Positions 9,562-17,600 of a stretch of DNA of 40,170 nt are shown here, one piece after another. The stretch comes from a virus: positions 1-40,170 of the IMG/VR virus record IMGVR_UViG_3300027749_000221; one strand, written 5' to 3'. Position 1 is the stretch's first letter, and the number at the start of each line of letters is the position of its first letter. The notes below the pieces were generated by a model. The model saw only the letters and a list, made by a program, of their open reading frames with translations, searched no databases and was not told the DNA's origin. The position numbers were made by a program, and so were the translations under genes.

Positions 9562-10133
9562 ACAACATTATGGCTATTGCTAAGGTAGATATTACGCAGA
9601 TACTGTTACAGTTGAAGCGTAATCCTCAGCTTTGGAATAGAAATCCTATTAGGACTAATACACCTTCTAGCCCTCATTATGGATTTGAGGACATCCATGT
9701 TAGATTCCGCGATCTTGCTGAGTATGACGGTGGTGATTGGACTAAGTTCAATGGTGAACATCGTTCATGCTGGTATAAAGAAGCGGATAGTCTTCCAGCT
9801 ATTAAAGACTTAGCCTTTCAGTTAATGGCTACCATGAAAGGTGAAGAACTAGGGGGAATTTTAATTTCTAAAATCCCTCCCGGTGGATTATGCAAACCCC
9901 ATACTGATACTACTTGGCACGCCAAGTATTATGACAAATATGCCGTACAGTTAGAAAGCCATCCAGATCAAGCGTTCTGTTTTGAAGAAGGAGAGCATAT
10001 ATCTCCACCAGGTGAAGTCTATTGGTTTAATAACCAAGCCGTTCATTGGGTGCGTAATAATTCTCCGGTTGACCGGGTCACATTAATTTTCTGTATTAAA
10101 TCAGATAGGAGGTTTTCATGCCTTGGGGAATAG
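9558..10133 (+). CDS. 2-oxoglutarate/Fe(II)-type oxygenase-like protein
   Basis: Residues 106-119 (IPPGGLCKPHTDTT) and 158-175 (NNQAVHWVRNNSPVDRVT) give the double-stranded beta-helix iron site: H115-x-D117 and distal H163, with R173 placed to bind 2-oxoglutarate. This resembles the aspartyl/asparaginyl beta-hydroxylase-like group. Expected chemistry is hydroxylation using Fe(II), O2 and 2-oxoglutarate, in the host cytoplasm; the substrate is unknown. It overlaps the sulfotransferase stop by ATGA and runs 16 nt into the next gene, so it is co-translated with fibre and ejection genes rather than with metabolism genes. Tail-protein modification is a possible role. Confidence 0.65.
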   Translation: MNNIMAIAKVDITQILLQLKRNPQLWNRNPIRTNTPSSPHYGFEDIHVRFRDLAEYDGGDWTKFNGEHRSCWYKEADSLPAIKDLAFQLMATMKGEELGGILISKIPPGGLCKPHTDTTWHAKYYDKYAVQLESHPDQAFCFEEGEHISPPGEVYWFNNQAVHWVRNNSPVDRVTLIFCIKSDRRFSCLGE

Positions 10134-10828
10134 CAGCATCAGCCGCAATAGGCGGTATATCACAAGGTCAAGGCGAGAAAGCGGGGGCTAAAGCACAAGC
10201 AGCGAACGCAGCAGCGCAAATAGCTTGGACAAAGCAAGTCTATGGAAACGCTCAACAAGGCCTCCAACCATACACGCATTTAGGTGAAGTAGGTGCTAAA
10301 GGTTATGAAGCTAATCTACCATATTTAACTTCGCGTTACGGTATGGAGGACTATAAAAAGAGTCCTTTATACACACCGATGGTCAGTAACTTAGCTGAAT
10401 TGCAAGCAACGCCTGGATACCAATTCCAATTGCAACAAGGCCTGCAAGGGGTTCAGCAAGGTGCAGCCTCTAAAGGTGGCTTGCTATCTGGTGCGGCTGG
10501 TCAAGCCATGAACAATTACGCGCAAGGTCAAGCAGCTCAAGGTTATCAATCGGCTTGGGAAAGAGCGCAAAAAGCGTACGGTACAGCATTTACTCAAGAT
10601 TTAAACCAAAAAGCACAAATTGGTAATATGTATTTAGAACCTGCCAAGCTAGGTCAAAATTCTGTACTAGGTTTAGGTCAAATCGGTGTAGGCGCGGCTA
10701 CAGCAATGCAGCCTGCTTATGCAGCTTTAGGCGCTGCAAACTCAGCTTCAGCGATGGCGCCTTATGGACAAATTTCTAGCTTGGCAGGCACAGCAGGTAG
10801 CTTATTTGGCAGTGGATTAGGGGGATAA
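10118..10828 (+). CDS. DNA ejection protein, P22 gp7-like
   Basis: 236 aa against 229 for P22 gp7. The Gly/Ala-rich start (PWGIAASAAIGGISQGQ) and the centre (ATPGYQFQLQQGLQG then SKGGLLSGAAGQAMNNYAQG) are the typical signature of gp7-type DNA transfer proteins, which are packed in the virion and ejected to help DNA cross the envelope. The ATG follows a strong AGGAGG at 10110-10115 located inside the end of the oxygenase gene, so it can initiate independently. First of three ejection genes in P22 order (7, 20, 16). Confidence 0.75.
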   Translation: MPWGIAASAAIGGISQGQGEKAGAKAQAANAAAQIAWTKQVYGNAQQGLQPYTHLGEVGAKGYEANLPYLTSRYGMEDYKKSPLYTPMVSNLAELQATPGYQFQLQQGLQGVQQGAASKGGLLSGAAGQAMNNYAQGQAAQGYQSAWERAQKAYGTAFTQDLNQKAQIGNMYLEPAKLGQNSVLGLGQIGVGAATAMQPAYAALGAANSASAMAPYGQISSLAGTAGSLFGSGLGG

Positions 10829-10829
10829 A

Positions 10830-12215
10830 ATGAGCGACTTAACTGAATTATACAAATTTTACGGTGAGAAATTTCCCGGCGCTTTAAAGACTGGACAAGA
10901 AGCCCAGTCTAACGCTATTGCTTTAGATAACGCCCGTAGAGCGCAACAAGAGCGTATGGACTTGAAAGCCTTATACGCTCAACAAGCTCAACCTTCAATG
11001 GCGCAATTAGGTGCAGTTAGCCCTGAATACGCTCAAGCAGCAAGGAAAAATGAATTAGAGATGCAACAAGCTATGATGGGTATGCAACATCAACAAGCGC
11101 AGACAGGTGATATACAACGTAAAGCTAATGAAGATCAATCAAAACTAAGAGCGCAAGCAGTAGTTCCAATTGTTGATAAGTATAATGAAATGATAGCTTC
11201 TGGTATGCCTAAAGAGCAAGCGGATCAATGGTTTCATTCTACAAGCGGTCAAGCCATAGCTGGGCTTCAACAACAAGGCTTAATTCCTGAAAATTTTTCT
11301 TACGATGCTAATAATATATCGCCAGAAATGGCTGAACGCACTGCGGCAGGGCTAGGTTATCCTTCACAAAAGTTTCAAGCAATGCTGAAAAGTTCCCAAA
11401 CAACTGCTGAACAACAGGCGAAAAATACGGCAGGTGTTCCAATGACTTCGGAGCAACAGTATGGGTCTGTAGAAATAGACCCCCTTACAGGATTGCCATT
11501 TAAAAAACCAGCGCTTTCTGCACCAATTCAGCATGAAATTTCAGTTGCTCCTGGTGAAGTTAACCCTGTAGCAGATTATGAAGCTATTATGAATTCTCCT
11601 ACTGCACCTAAAGAATTAAAAGATTTTGCAACTCAACAAATTGAAAATCTAGTAAAAAAAGCGCCTTCACCATTTGCAACCCCTGAACAATTACAAACTA
11701 AAAGAGTTGAGCAAAAAGCTAATGAAGAAGCTGCTGTAATTACAGCTAAACAACAAGCTGAAGAACAGCAGACTATTAATAAATCGCTTAATTCATTTGA
11801 AACGCTTCCTGATATTAACCATATCCGAGATTTGGTTAAAGGCTCTATAGGAAGCGATATTGAATATTGGACTAATAGATTAGGTCAAACTGTCGGTGAA
11901 TCATTAGCTTCGGGTGATATTCAAGCGGCCTTAGCTGTTGTAGCTAATGATATGGCTAACACTGTACCTTTTGCACCAGGTTCGCAATCAGATAAAGAGT
12001 TAGCCCAACGATTAAAACAAGTGGGTAATCTTGAATCTAAAATGACTATCGATCAAAAAATGTCAGCACTTGAAGAATGGTATCAAAAAGAGCAACGTTA
12101 CATTGGAAAATACGGTAAATATTCAGACGCTGAATTGTTAGACTTGGGTAAAGAAGGTAAAATTACCCATGACACAGCGATGAAAGTTAGGGCTAACCGA
12201 AAGAAAGGACAATAG
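10830..12215 (+). CDS. probable DNA ejection protein, P22 gp20-like
   Basis: 461 aa (P22 gp20 is 471), rich in Gln and Ala with long helical stretches (DNARRAQQERMDLKALYAQQ; QQAMMGMQHQQAQTGDIQRK; AAVITAKQQAEEQQTINKSL). Low-complexity helical composition, size and place between gp7-like and gp16-like genes all fit gp20, an ejected virion protein. No catalytic motif is seen. The gene starts one base after the previous stop and uses the G-rich tail of that gene as its ribosome site. The assignment rests mostly on order and composition. Confidence 0.6.
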   Translation: MSDLTELYKFYGEKFPGALKTGQEAQSNAIALDNARRAQQERMDLKALYAQQAQPSMAQLGAVSPEYAQAARKNELEMQQAMMGMQHQQAQTGDIQRKANEDQSKLRAQAVVPIVDKYNEMIASGMPKEQADQWFHSTSGQAIAGLQQQGLIPENFSYDANNISPEMAERTAAGLGYPSQKFQAMLKSSQTTAEQQAKNTAGVPMTSEQQYGSVEIDPLTGLPFKKPALSAPIQHEISVAPGEVNPVADYEAIMNSPTAPKELKDFATQQIENLVKKAPSPFATPEQLQTKRVEQKANEEAAVITAKQQAEEQQTINKSLNSFETLPDINHIRDLVKGSIGSDIEYWTNRLGQTVGESLASGDIQAALAVVANDMANTVPFAPGSQSDKELAQRLKQVGNLESKMTIDQKMSALEEWYQKEQRYIGKYGKYSDAELLDLGKEGKITHDTAMKVRANRKKGQ

Positions 12216-12217
12216 CG

Positions 12218-13858
12218 ATGAATGATGACGAGTTCACTTCTGCGTTTAATGCGCCTCAAGCTGAAGATGGGTTTTCTAAAGCTTTTAGAACGGCTACGTC
12301 TAAGCAGATGCCTCAAGCTGTATCGCCTTGGGAAGCTTATGGTGTACCTAAATATCCGGCTCAAGAAAGTACATTAATGCGAATGGGGCGCGGTGCAAAT
12401 GTCGCCTTAACTAAAGCTGGAACAGGGCTGAAAGGCTTATTTGCTGATTTATCTGAAGAAGATATTGCTAAATTAAGAGCTGGTGAAGCCTATATGCAAG
12501 AAGCAGGGCTTCCCGCTACTGTAGGTGGGCTAGGCGTTGATATAGCCGCACAAGCAGCTGCTATGACTCCTATGGGTAAATTACCATTCCTAATGCGTGT
12601 ATTAGGCGCTGGCGGTACTGCTGCTGCATTATCACCTGAAGATCGCGCAAAGGCGGGGATGTATGGCGCTGCTGGTCAAGGCGTAGGTGAAGGTGTGGCT
12701 AAAGGTTTAGGTGCAATGTTTAGAGGCCCTTCTGCTGCACCGGGCGTTAGGGAATTTGTTGAAGCTGGCGGTGAACCTACCATTGGTCAAGCATTAGGTG
12801 GAACACCTAAAGCCTTTGAAGAAAAATTAACGTCATTACCTTTTTTAGGGGGTCATATTACTGAAGCCCAAAAAAGAGCATTAGAAAGTTTTAACACTTC
12901 TACACTTCAAGGTATTGTTGACACTTTAAATAAAGGTATTCGAACTGCTCCCGGTCAAGAAGTTGCAATACCTGGTCAAGCCGCTGTTCAACGTGAGCTT
13001 GTTGACTTAGGTAAAATTAAACCTGATTCATCAGGATATAAGGCTGTTAAAAAAGCGGCTATTAAAGCTTATGATAATTTAGCACTACAAACTAGCGGTG
13101 AAATGACACCTGAGCTTGCATCTGGGCTTCAAGGTATTAAAGATTTATCAAAAAATCTACGTCTTGAATTTAGAAATCAAATTGATGATATTTTAGAAAA
13201 CAGCGTAATTAGCCGTTTTAAAGATGGTCAAAGATTAAATGGTACTACATTAAAAGAAATGCTAACCGAATTGCGTCTAATTAGTGAAGATTATAGAAAA
13301 AGTTCAATTGTTGATGAAAGACGTGTTGGCGATGCGGCTAAAGAAGCCGCAAGTCAATTAAAGCAAATGATGGAAGTGCAAAATCCACGTTATGCAGAAG
13401 CGTTAAACGCTGCAGATAATGCGTATCGTGATGCTAAACGAATGGAAACTGCAATGACATCAAGCGTAAGCCATGAAATGGCTACGCCAGCTTCGCTTCT
13501 ACAAGCTTTGCGAGGTAAAAATCGTGTAGGTTACGCTGAAGGTGAAATGCCTATGCAAGTTGAAGCTAGAAGGGCGCAAGAAATTATAGGTAACAAACTT
13601 CCTTCTTCAGGCTCGGCAGAACGATTAAACGCAACTAAAGGATTTAATGAACTAGCAGGAGATGTCGCTGGTGCAGTTCCTGGTGCGTTAATAAAACATT
13701 TCGGAGGGGCGCATTTTTATTCTCCTGCGTTTCAAAGAATGATGGTTGAACAATCGTTAAAAGAAGCAGGGCCTATAAGAGGCGCATTTGGTCAAGGCTT
13801 ATCTCGAATGGGGCCTTATGTAGGTTCTATTGGTGCAGGCGCAGCGCAACAAAGATAA
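12218..13858 (+). CDS. probable DNA ejection protein, P22 gp16-like
   Basis: 546 aa (P22 gp16 is 609). Residues about 95-165 are Gly/Ala-rich and amphipathic or membrane-active in character (LPATVGGLGVDIAAQAAAMTP, MRVLGAGGTAAALSPEDRA, AAGQGVGEGVAKGLGAMF). A helical central part and a second Gly/Ala block at the C-terminus follow (YVGSIGAGAAQQR). This is what is expected of the large ejected protein that conducts DNA across the inner membrane. It follows AAGGAC at good spacing, two bases after the gp20-like gene. No lysozyme or protease motif was found. Confidence 0.6.
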   Translation: MNDDEFTSAFNAPQAEDGFSKAFRTATSKQMPQAVSPWEAYGVPKYPAQESTLMRMGRGANVALTKAGTGLKGLFADLSEEDIAKLRAGEAYMQEAGLPATVGGLGVDIAAQAAAMTPMGKLPFLMRVLGAGGTAAALSPEDRAKAGMYGAAGQGVGEGVAKGLGAMFRGPSAAPGVREFVEAGGEPTIGQALGGTPKAFEEKLTSLPFLGGHITEAQKRALESFNTSTLQGIVDTLNKGIRTAPGQEVAIPGQAAVQRELVDLGKIKPDSSGYKAVKKAAIKAYDNLALQTSGEMTPELASGLQGIKDLSKNLRLEFRNQIDDILENSVISRFKDGQRLNGTTLKEMLTELRLISEDYRKSSIVDERRVGDAAKEAASQLKQMMEVQNPRYAEALNAADNAYRDAKRMETAMTSSVSHEMATPASLLQALRGKNRVGYAEGEMPMQVEARRAQEIIGNKLPSSGSAERLNATKGFNELAGDVAGAVPGALIKHFGGAHFYSPAFQRMMVEQSLKEAGPIRGAFGQGLSRMGPYVGSIGAGAAQQR

Positions 13859-13878
13859 CTATATTTTTAGGAATTGAA

Positions 13879-14826
13879 ATGACTCAAGCTTACTTATCAC
13901 CGATTTTACAAAACGCGCAGTTTAGCGATGACGGTACTTTCTTAAATGGAGGCCTTATTTGGTTCTACGCGGCGGGTACATCTACGCCATTAACTGCTTA
14001 TCAAGATGCAGCAGGAACAATCGCTTGGCCTAATCCTATAGTGCTAAACGCTAGAGGTGAAACAGGCGGTGAACTTTGGCTAGGTGGCATCTACAAGATG
14101 GTATTGCAAGGCCCTCCTTTAGCCGGTGAAACTAACGGGCCTGCTATCTCAACCTTTGATAACATTTACGGTGTCAACGCTCCGACATCGTTTGCACCTC
14201 CTTATGTGTTTGCTGGTACATCAACTTCACAATCCAACACCAATATCTTCATGGGTTGGAACGGTGTTAATTTTACAGCTTCACAAGAAACAACCGATTT
14301 TGGTGCTAACTGGCCTATCAATATCACAGGCGCTGCTGGCCCTATTGGTCATGTAGCTGCCTATGCTGGTAATGTAGTACCTTTAGGTTACTTAGAATGT
14401 AATGGGGCTGCGGTATCAAGAACCACTTATGTTAAGCTGTTTGGTGTCTGCGGCATCTTATACGGTGCAGGCGACAGTTCAACGACTTTTAACCTTCCTG
14501 ATTTAAGAGGACGTTTTATCCGTGGATGGGATGATTCAGCGGGAGTTGATGTTGGACGAGCATTAGGGTCTTATCAAGCAGATTTAGTTGGGCCAGTTAC
14601 AATTACCGATCCTGGGCATACGCATACTGATGCAGGGCATACACATTCATATACTAATAATATGGGTGGGGGAAATGGGGGTTCGTCAGGATCAGCATCG
14701 CCTACTGGCGCAACTACAGGTTCAGGTGTCGCCAATATTCAATCCAGCGTAACTGGTATTCTGATTGCGTCAGGTGCTGAAACCCGGCCTAAAAACGTAG
14801 CAATGATGTACATCATCAAAACATGA
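13879..14826 (+). CDS. tail collar fibre with virion-anchoring N-terminus
   Basis: 315 aa in two parts. Residues 1-95 (YLSPILQNAQFSDDGTFLNGG..., AYQDAAGTIAWPNPIVLNA, GGELWL) are a common short-tailed-phage fibre anchoring domain. Residues about 150-260 are a phage tail collar domain (PF07484 type): GHVAAYAGNVVPLGYLECNGAAVSRT, LFGVCGILYGAGDSSTTFNLPDLRGRFIRGWD. The C-terminus carries HTHTDAGHTHSY, the His-rich iron-binding pattern of trimeric fibre tips, and ends RPKNVAMMYIIKT. This is the third adhesin-like protein in the window. Its stop overlaps the holin start (ATGA), linking it to lysis genes. Confidence 0.8.
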   Translation: MTQAYLSPILQNAQFSDDGTFLNGGLIWFYAAGTSTPLTAYQDAAGTIAWPNPIVLNARGETGGELWLGGIYKMVLQGPPLAGETNGPAISTFDNIYGVNAPTSFAPPYVFAGTSTSQSNTNIFMGWNGVNFTASQETTDFGANWPINITGAAGPIGHVAAYAGNVVPLGYLECNGAAVSRTTYVKLFGVCGILYGAGDSSTTFNLPDLRGRFIRGWDDSAGVDVGRALGSYQADLVGPVTITDPGHTHTDAGHTHSYTNNMGGGNGGSSGSASPTGATTGSGVANIQSSVTGILIASGAETRPKNVAMMYIIKT

Positions 14827-14984
14827 AAATAGAATGGTCTGAAGCTTCCACTAAACGAGGCGTTATTTGGGTCATAACTGCTGTAATAGGAAGTGTATTT
14901 ATTTTTATGGGTAAGCCTGTGGATCAATTACTATTACTTGCTGGTGGTGTTGCTGGTGGGCTTGGCGTGATACTAAAAGACTGA
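14823..14984 (+). CDS. holin-like membrane protein, 53 aa
   Basis: Short ORF with two hydrophobic segments: GVIWVITAVIGSVFIFMG (residues 13-30) and LLLLAGGVAGGLGVIL (36-51), a tight KPVDQ turn between them and a charged N-terminus (MKIEWSEASTKR). Size, two-TM topology and position just before Rz/Rz1 suit a class II holin that opens the inner membrane for the signal-less lysozyme at 16734. ATGA overlap with the collar gene; its TGA overlaps the next ATG (TGATG). Holin function is inferred from topology and context. Confidence 0.7.
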   Translation: MKIEWSEASTKRGVIWVITAVIGSVFIFMGKPVDQLLLLAGGVAGGLGVILKD

Positions 14985-15451
14985 TGCCATACTTATTCGT
15001 TGGTATTATTATCGCAAGTTTTGCCTCTGGATATGGCTTTGCCTATAAAGTATCACAAGCAGAAATTAGAGAAATGTCAGAAAGTATATCTGATATGAAC
15101 CGAGAAGCTGAGATACAATTAGCTACTCTTACTGAAGAAGTGGATAAGGCTCATACAGAAGCCTTGAAGCTTAATAAAGAACTGGAGGACGCTAATGTTT
15201 CAGCGATCAACGCAATTAATAGCCAGCACGATAGTTTTAAGTCTGTGCGCATGTACGACAACAGCCGGAAAGGTAGTAGTTGCACCCCAACAAAAGGTGA
15301 TAATACCACAGAAGTTGCTAGAGCCAATGAAGATAGAACCGAACTTTCAGACGAACTTACAAGCTTTCTCAAGTCTGAAGCCTACCGAGCAGACCAAATA
15401 GCCCAGTATGCTATAATGTGCCAAAAGTTTATTGAAAGGATTAAATCGTGA
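14984..15451 (+). CDS. Rz: i-spanin, Rz-like
   Basis: 155 aa with a single N-terminal membrane anchor (about residues 2-22, PYLFVGIIIASFASGYGFAY) and then a long hydrophilic, heptad-like helix (about 25-75). This is the standard inner-membrane spanin topology: periplasmic coiled coil after one TM. A lipoprotein ORF (Rz1) lies wholly inside it in another frame. The start overlaps the holin stop. With Rz1 it would fuse inner and outer membranes in the last step of lysis. The call is strong because of the nested partner. Confidence 0.8.
   Translation: MPYLFVGIIIASFASGYGFAYKVSQAEIREMSESISDMNREAEIQLATLTEEVDKAHTEALKLNKELEDANVSAINAINSQHDSFKSVRMYDNSRKGSSCTPTKGDNTTEVARANEDRTELSDELTSFLKSEAYRADQIAQYAIMCQKFIERIKS
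15195..15401 (+). CDS. Rz1: o-spanin lipoprotein, Rz1-like, nested in Rz
   Basis: 68-aa ORF in a different frame from and fully inside the Rz gene. It has a signal peptide (MFQRSTQLIASTIVLSLCAC) whose LCAC is a workable lipobox, so Cys20 would be lipidated after cleavage. The mature part is short and proline-containing (VVVAPQQKVIIPQKLLEPMK), as in outer-membrane spanins. GGAGG (15184-15188) upstream of the ATG gives a good ribosome site. Nested Rz1 is well known from lambda and P22. Confidence 0.8.
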   Translation: MFQRSTQLIASTIVLSLCACTTTAGKVVVAPQQKVIIPQKLLEPMKIEPNFQTNLQAFSSLKPTEQTK

Positions 15452-15678
15452 CAGACTTAAATTGCCGAGTAGCTAAAATAGAAGAAAGATTAGACGGGCT
15501 GGTTAAAGATATGCATTGTGATAGAGAAGATGCGCGTAGACGTTCAGACCGAATTTTTGTGGCTCTTGACGAATTGCAAAGAACTTCTCAATCAAATAAA
15601 GGCTTTTTTGGGGGAGTGGTTTTCAGCGTAAGCGCCATCTTTGCTTTTATCGTTTATATAACTTCAAGAGGTAATTAA
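15448..15678 (+). CDS. XhlA-like small membrane protein
   Basis: 76 aa: a charged helical N-terminus with Leu/Ile heptads (CRVAKIEERLDGLVKDM..., RRRSDRIFVALDELQ) followed by one C-terminal TM (GFFGGVVFSVSAIFAFIVYI, about 53-72) and a short basic tail. This matches haemolysin XhlA-type proteins in phage lysis clusters. The start is GTG overlapping the Rz stop (GTGA), after GAAAGGA. It may modulate lysis or be a second holin; which one cannot be told. Confidence 0.6.
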   Translation: MTDLNCRVAKIEERLDGLVKDMHCDREDARRRSDRIFVALDELQRTSQSNKGFFGGVVFSVSAIFAFIVYITSRGN

Positions 15679-15679
15679 T

Positions 15680-16123
15680 ATGCCTAGTTTATCTGATTTA
15701 ATACCTAATAATAATGTTTATGGTTATAAAGTACGACAACCCTATCAAAGCGAGAATACATTTTTTAAGCGGAACCCTAGTGTTGCAGGAATGGCGGCTG
15801 AAGATAATCAAATTACGCTTAACCCTTATTCACCTTTAACAAATGAAAGAAAAGCGGCGGTGGCACAAAATGAAGCAATGCGGCTTTACATGCGTGAAAA
15901 CGGTCTTGACCCCCAATTTCAAGTAACTCCAGAACAAATCAAATACTTTGCTGGTATGGAATATGGAAAACCTGAAAATGCAAAATATATGCGCCAAACT
16001 ATATTAGGTCGTATATTTTCAGGCGACCCTACTGCAAATGCTACGCCAGAACAAATAGCAATTTCAAAAAGAATAGCTGATGGACTGCGAAGAAGAAATA
16101 GTTTGTCGGATTTATTTGAATGA
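15680..16123 (+). CDS. phage protein of unknown function, 147 aa
   Basis: Hydrophilic protein (PSLSDLIPNNNVYGYKVRQP..., AAEDNQITLNPYSPLTNERK, QNEAMRLYMRENG, PEQIKYFAGMEYGKPENAKY) with no membrane segment or metal motif. It starts one base after the XhlA-like gene. Its stop overlaps the ATG of the 7-codon lysozyme remnant, implying it was once coupled to the endolysin gene. Probably real by coupling and coding character; I do not recognise the family. Confidence 0.7.
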   Translation: MPSLSDLIPNNNVYGYKVRQPYQSENTFFKRNPSVAGMAAEDNQITLNPYSPLTNERKAAVAQNEAMRLYMRENGLDPQFQVTPEQIKYFAGMEYGKPENAKYMRQTILGRIFSGDPTANATPEQIAISKRIADGLRRRNSLSDLFE

Positions 16124-16176
16124 GCGCATTAGAGATATTAATCAAGCTCAGACCATCTTTTGCCATCACGTATTAA
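16120..16176 (+). pseudogene. orphan 5' end of a lysozyme gene left beside an HNH insertion
   Basis: The ATG at 16120 overlaps the upstream stop (ATGA) and reads MSALEIL for seven codons, the same seven residues that begin the intact lysozyme at 16734. The DNA differs at three synonymous third positions (AGC/AGT, GCA/GCG, GAG/GAA). After 16140 the frame enters the end of the inverted HNH gene and stops at 16176 (18 codons). Best explained as the original lysozyme start, separated by the endonuclease insertion, with a slightly diverged copy of the start supplied on the far side. Confidence 0.6.
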
Positions 16177-16680
16177 ATATATTGTTTTTGGGCATAAATC
16201 TAATAATACGCTTAGACTATTTGGTGATGCTCCAAGCGCAAGTAAATCTCGAATAATTCTTACTTTTCCAGAAGATAGTTTTTTTAATGGATGGTTATCA
16301 CCTCTTAGATTAACAAGCCCTGTTTCCCATTGAAGTTCTGAGTTTCTGGCTAAAGTTACCCATTCTAAGTTTGATATGTCGTTATTTAATTTGTTTCCAT
16401 CTATGTGATTTACTGTAAGGTCTTTTGAATACCCAGATACAAATTCTTTAGCAACCAATCTATGGACTCTAAATTTATTTCTTTTTGCGCCAACTGTTAC
16501 GCAAACTTCAAGGTATCCATTGTTTGCGGTACATTGAGATATTATTTTTTCAGGGCGAATTTGAGTTATTTCTTTACCGTTTCTAATGCATGGTGATATT
16601 CTTTCAAGAACTTTAACTCTTGAATGACTAGATACTTGCATAATTTCTTCAAATCCTGAACATGCTTTCCAAATTTCCAT
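16138..16680 (-). CDS. HNH homing endonuclease (NUMOD4 plus HNH_3)
   Basis: 180 aa, opposite to the surrounding genes. The N-terminal MEIWKACSGFEEIMQVSSHSR matches the NUMOD4 DNA-binding module. The centre FRVHRLVAKEFVSG...LTVNHIDGNKLNNDISNLEW is an HNH_3 nuclease with the catalytic His of VNHIDGN and the following Asn residues. The C-terminus (SSGKVRIIRDLLALGASPNSLSVLL) looks like a helix-turn-helix for target recognition. It is flanked by two copies of the lysozyme 5' end, so the lysozyme gene was its likely insertion site. Leader DNA has a (CTAA)n tract at about 16690-16712. Confidence 0.85.
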   Translation of the reverse strand: MEIWKACSGFEEIMQVSSHSRVKVLERISPCIRNGKEITQIRPEKIISQCTANNGYLEVCVTVGAKRNKFRVHRLVAKEFVSGYSKDLTVNHIDGNKLNNDISNLEWVTLARNSELQWETGLVNLRGDNHPLKKLSSGKVRIIRDLLALGASPNSLSVLLDLCPKTIYLIRDGKRWSELD

Positions 16681-16733
16681 AAATTTACCTATGTTAGTTA
16701 GTTAGTTTAGGTCATTATATCACAAGGACATAT

Positions 16734-17165
16734 ATGAGTGCGTTAGAAATATTACTTAATCTTATAAAAGTTAGTGAAGGGTGCAAATTAAATTCATATA
16801 AGGATTGTATAGGAATCTGGACGCTGGGTTATGGCCAAACTTGTGGAATAAAACAAGGTATGACATGGACACAGCAGCAAGCGGATGAAGATGTAGCTAA
16901 AACAGCGTTAGCAGTACTTAACCGAGCGGTAAAGTATTCCCCCATCCTAGCAACGGCTAACATTGAAAAATTAGCTGCTATCGCTGACTTCATTTATAAT
17001 CTGGGTGTTGGTAATTATGCCAAGTCAACGTTAAAAAAACAAGTTGATGCGGGTAACTGGCTGGCGGCTTCCTCCGAAATAAAGAAATGGGATAAAGCAG
17101 GCGGTAAGGTCTTAAAAGGTCTTACTATTCGTAGAAATAAAGAAGCAGAATTAATACTCCTATGA
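16734..17165 (+). CDS. endolysin, GH24 lysozyme
   Basis: 143 aa with the T4-type catalytic triad spacing: E15, D24 and T30 (SEGCKLNSYKDCIGIWTLGYG). Downstream helices (IADFIYNLGVGNYAKSTLKK and GLTIRRNKEAELILL) match the family. It would cut the glycan strands of host peptidoglycan. No signal peptide or SAR domain is visible, so it should depend on the holin. ATG follows AAGGA with good spacing. Its first seven codons are duplicated at 16120 across the HNH gene. Confidence 0.9.
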   Translation: MSALEILLNLIKVSEGCKLNSYKDCIGIWTLGYGQTCGIKQGMTWTQQQADEDVAKTALAVLNRAVKYSPILATANIEKLAAIADFIYNLGVGNYAKSTLKKQVDAGNWLAASSEIKKWDKAGGKVLKGLTIRRNKEAELILL

Positions 17166-17317
17166 TTAACTTAGAATTAGAACTAGAAGAAATTAACATC
17201 ATTATGAACGCTTTAGGTGTAGGCCAATTCGTTCAAGTAGCTGGCGTTATCAAAAAGATTCAAGAACAAGCAGGCCCACAAGTTGCTGCGATGCCTGCTG
17301 AAGAAGAAGTTATTTAA
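17162..17317 (+). CDS. small conserved phage protein, 51 aa
   Basis: Coupled to the lysozyme by ATGA. Sequence MINLELELEEINIIMNALGV then FVQVAGVIKKIQEQAGPQVA. This helical pattern (LxLEExNxIxNALG...V..L/IKKI.QQ) is typical of a very common tiny phage protein of unknown function that occurs in many operon positions. No membrane segment. Converges with the - strand operon, overlapping its last gene by 8 nt. Confidence 0.8.
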   Translation: MINLELELEEINIIMNALGVGQFVQVAGVIKKIQEQAGPQVAAMPAEEEVI

Positions 17318-17600
17318 TTCCTGGTATTGGTGGGATAGGAACAACTAGCATAGCAGGCGCTATTTGTTCCATCGGTGGTAAGATCGATTCAGGTGTAGTG
17401 ATATTAGTTCCTAATGCCATGCGGTTAATCACCATCCCATTAGTACAGGTAGTTTGCGTACCAAAAGTAGTGCAGTTAATTGTTTCTGCTGATGCCACAT
17501 TAACCATTATTGATATGATTAACGCTATAGTAAGGTATAAATTAATCATTCTAGCTTTATAAAGTTTAGTTTCTAATTCTTCACAGTTGTAAAAGATCAT
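17310..17600 (-). CDS. small exported or membrane-anchored protein
   Basis: Last gene of the early - strand operon. The 96-aa frame has a hydrophobic stretch INLYLTIALIISIMVNVASA (about 19-38) ending in an ASA-like signal peptidase site, then a polar part with two Cys (INCTTFGTQTTC) and a Pro-rich tail (PPMEQIAPAMLVVPIPPIP). The upstream stop overlaps ATG 17600 by one base (TAATG), supporting that start; the Met at residue 18 (17549) would give a cleaner signal peptide. Function unknown; periplasmic location inferred. Confidence 0.6.
   Translation of the reverse strand: MIFYNCEELETKLYKARMINLYLTIALIISIMVNVASAETINCTTFGTQTTCTNGMVINRMALGTNITTPESILPPMEQIAPAMLVVPIPPIPGIK

Noticed and set aside
16120-16760. 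Group I or II intron containing the HNH gene, with exons of lysozyme
   Set aside because: The downstream part repeats the start codons instead of continuing the upstream frame, so splicing would not make a better protein; the HNH gene is on the opposite strand and no intron core was seen.
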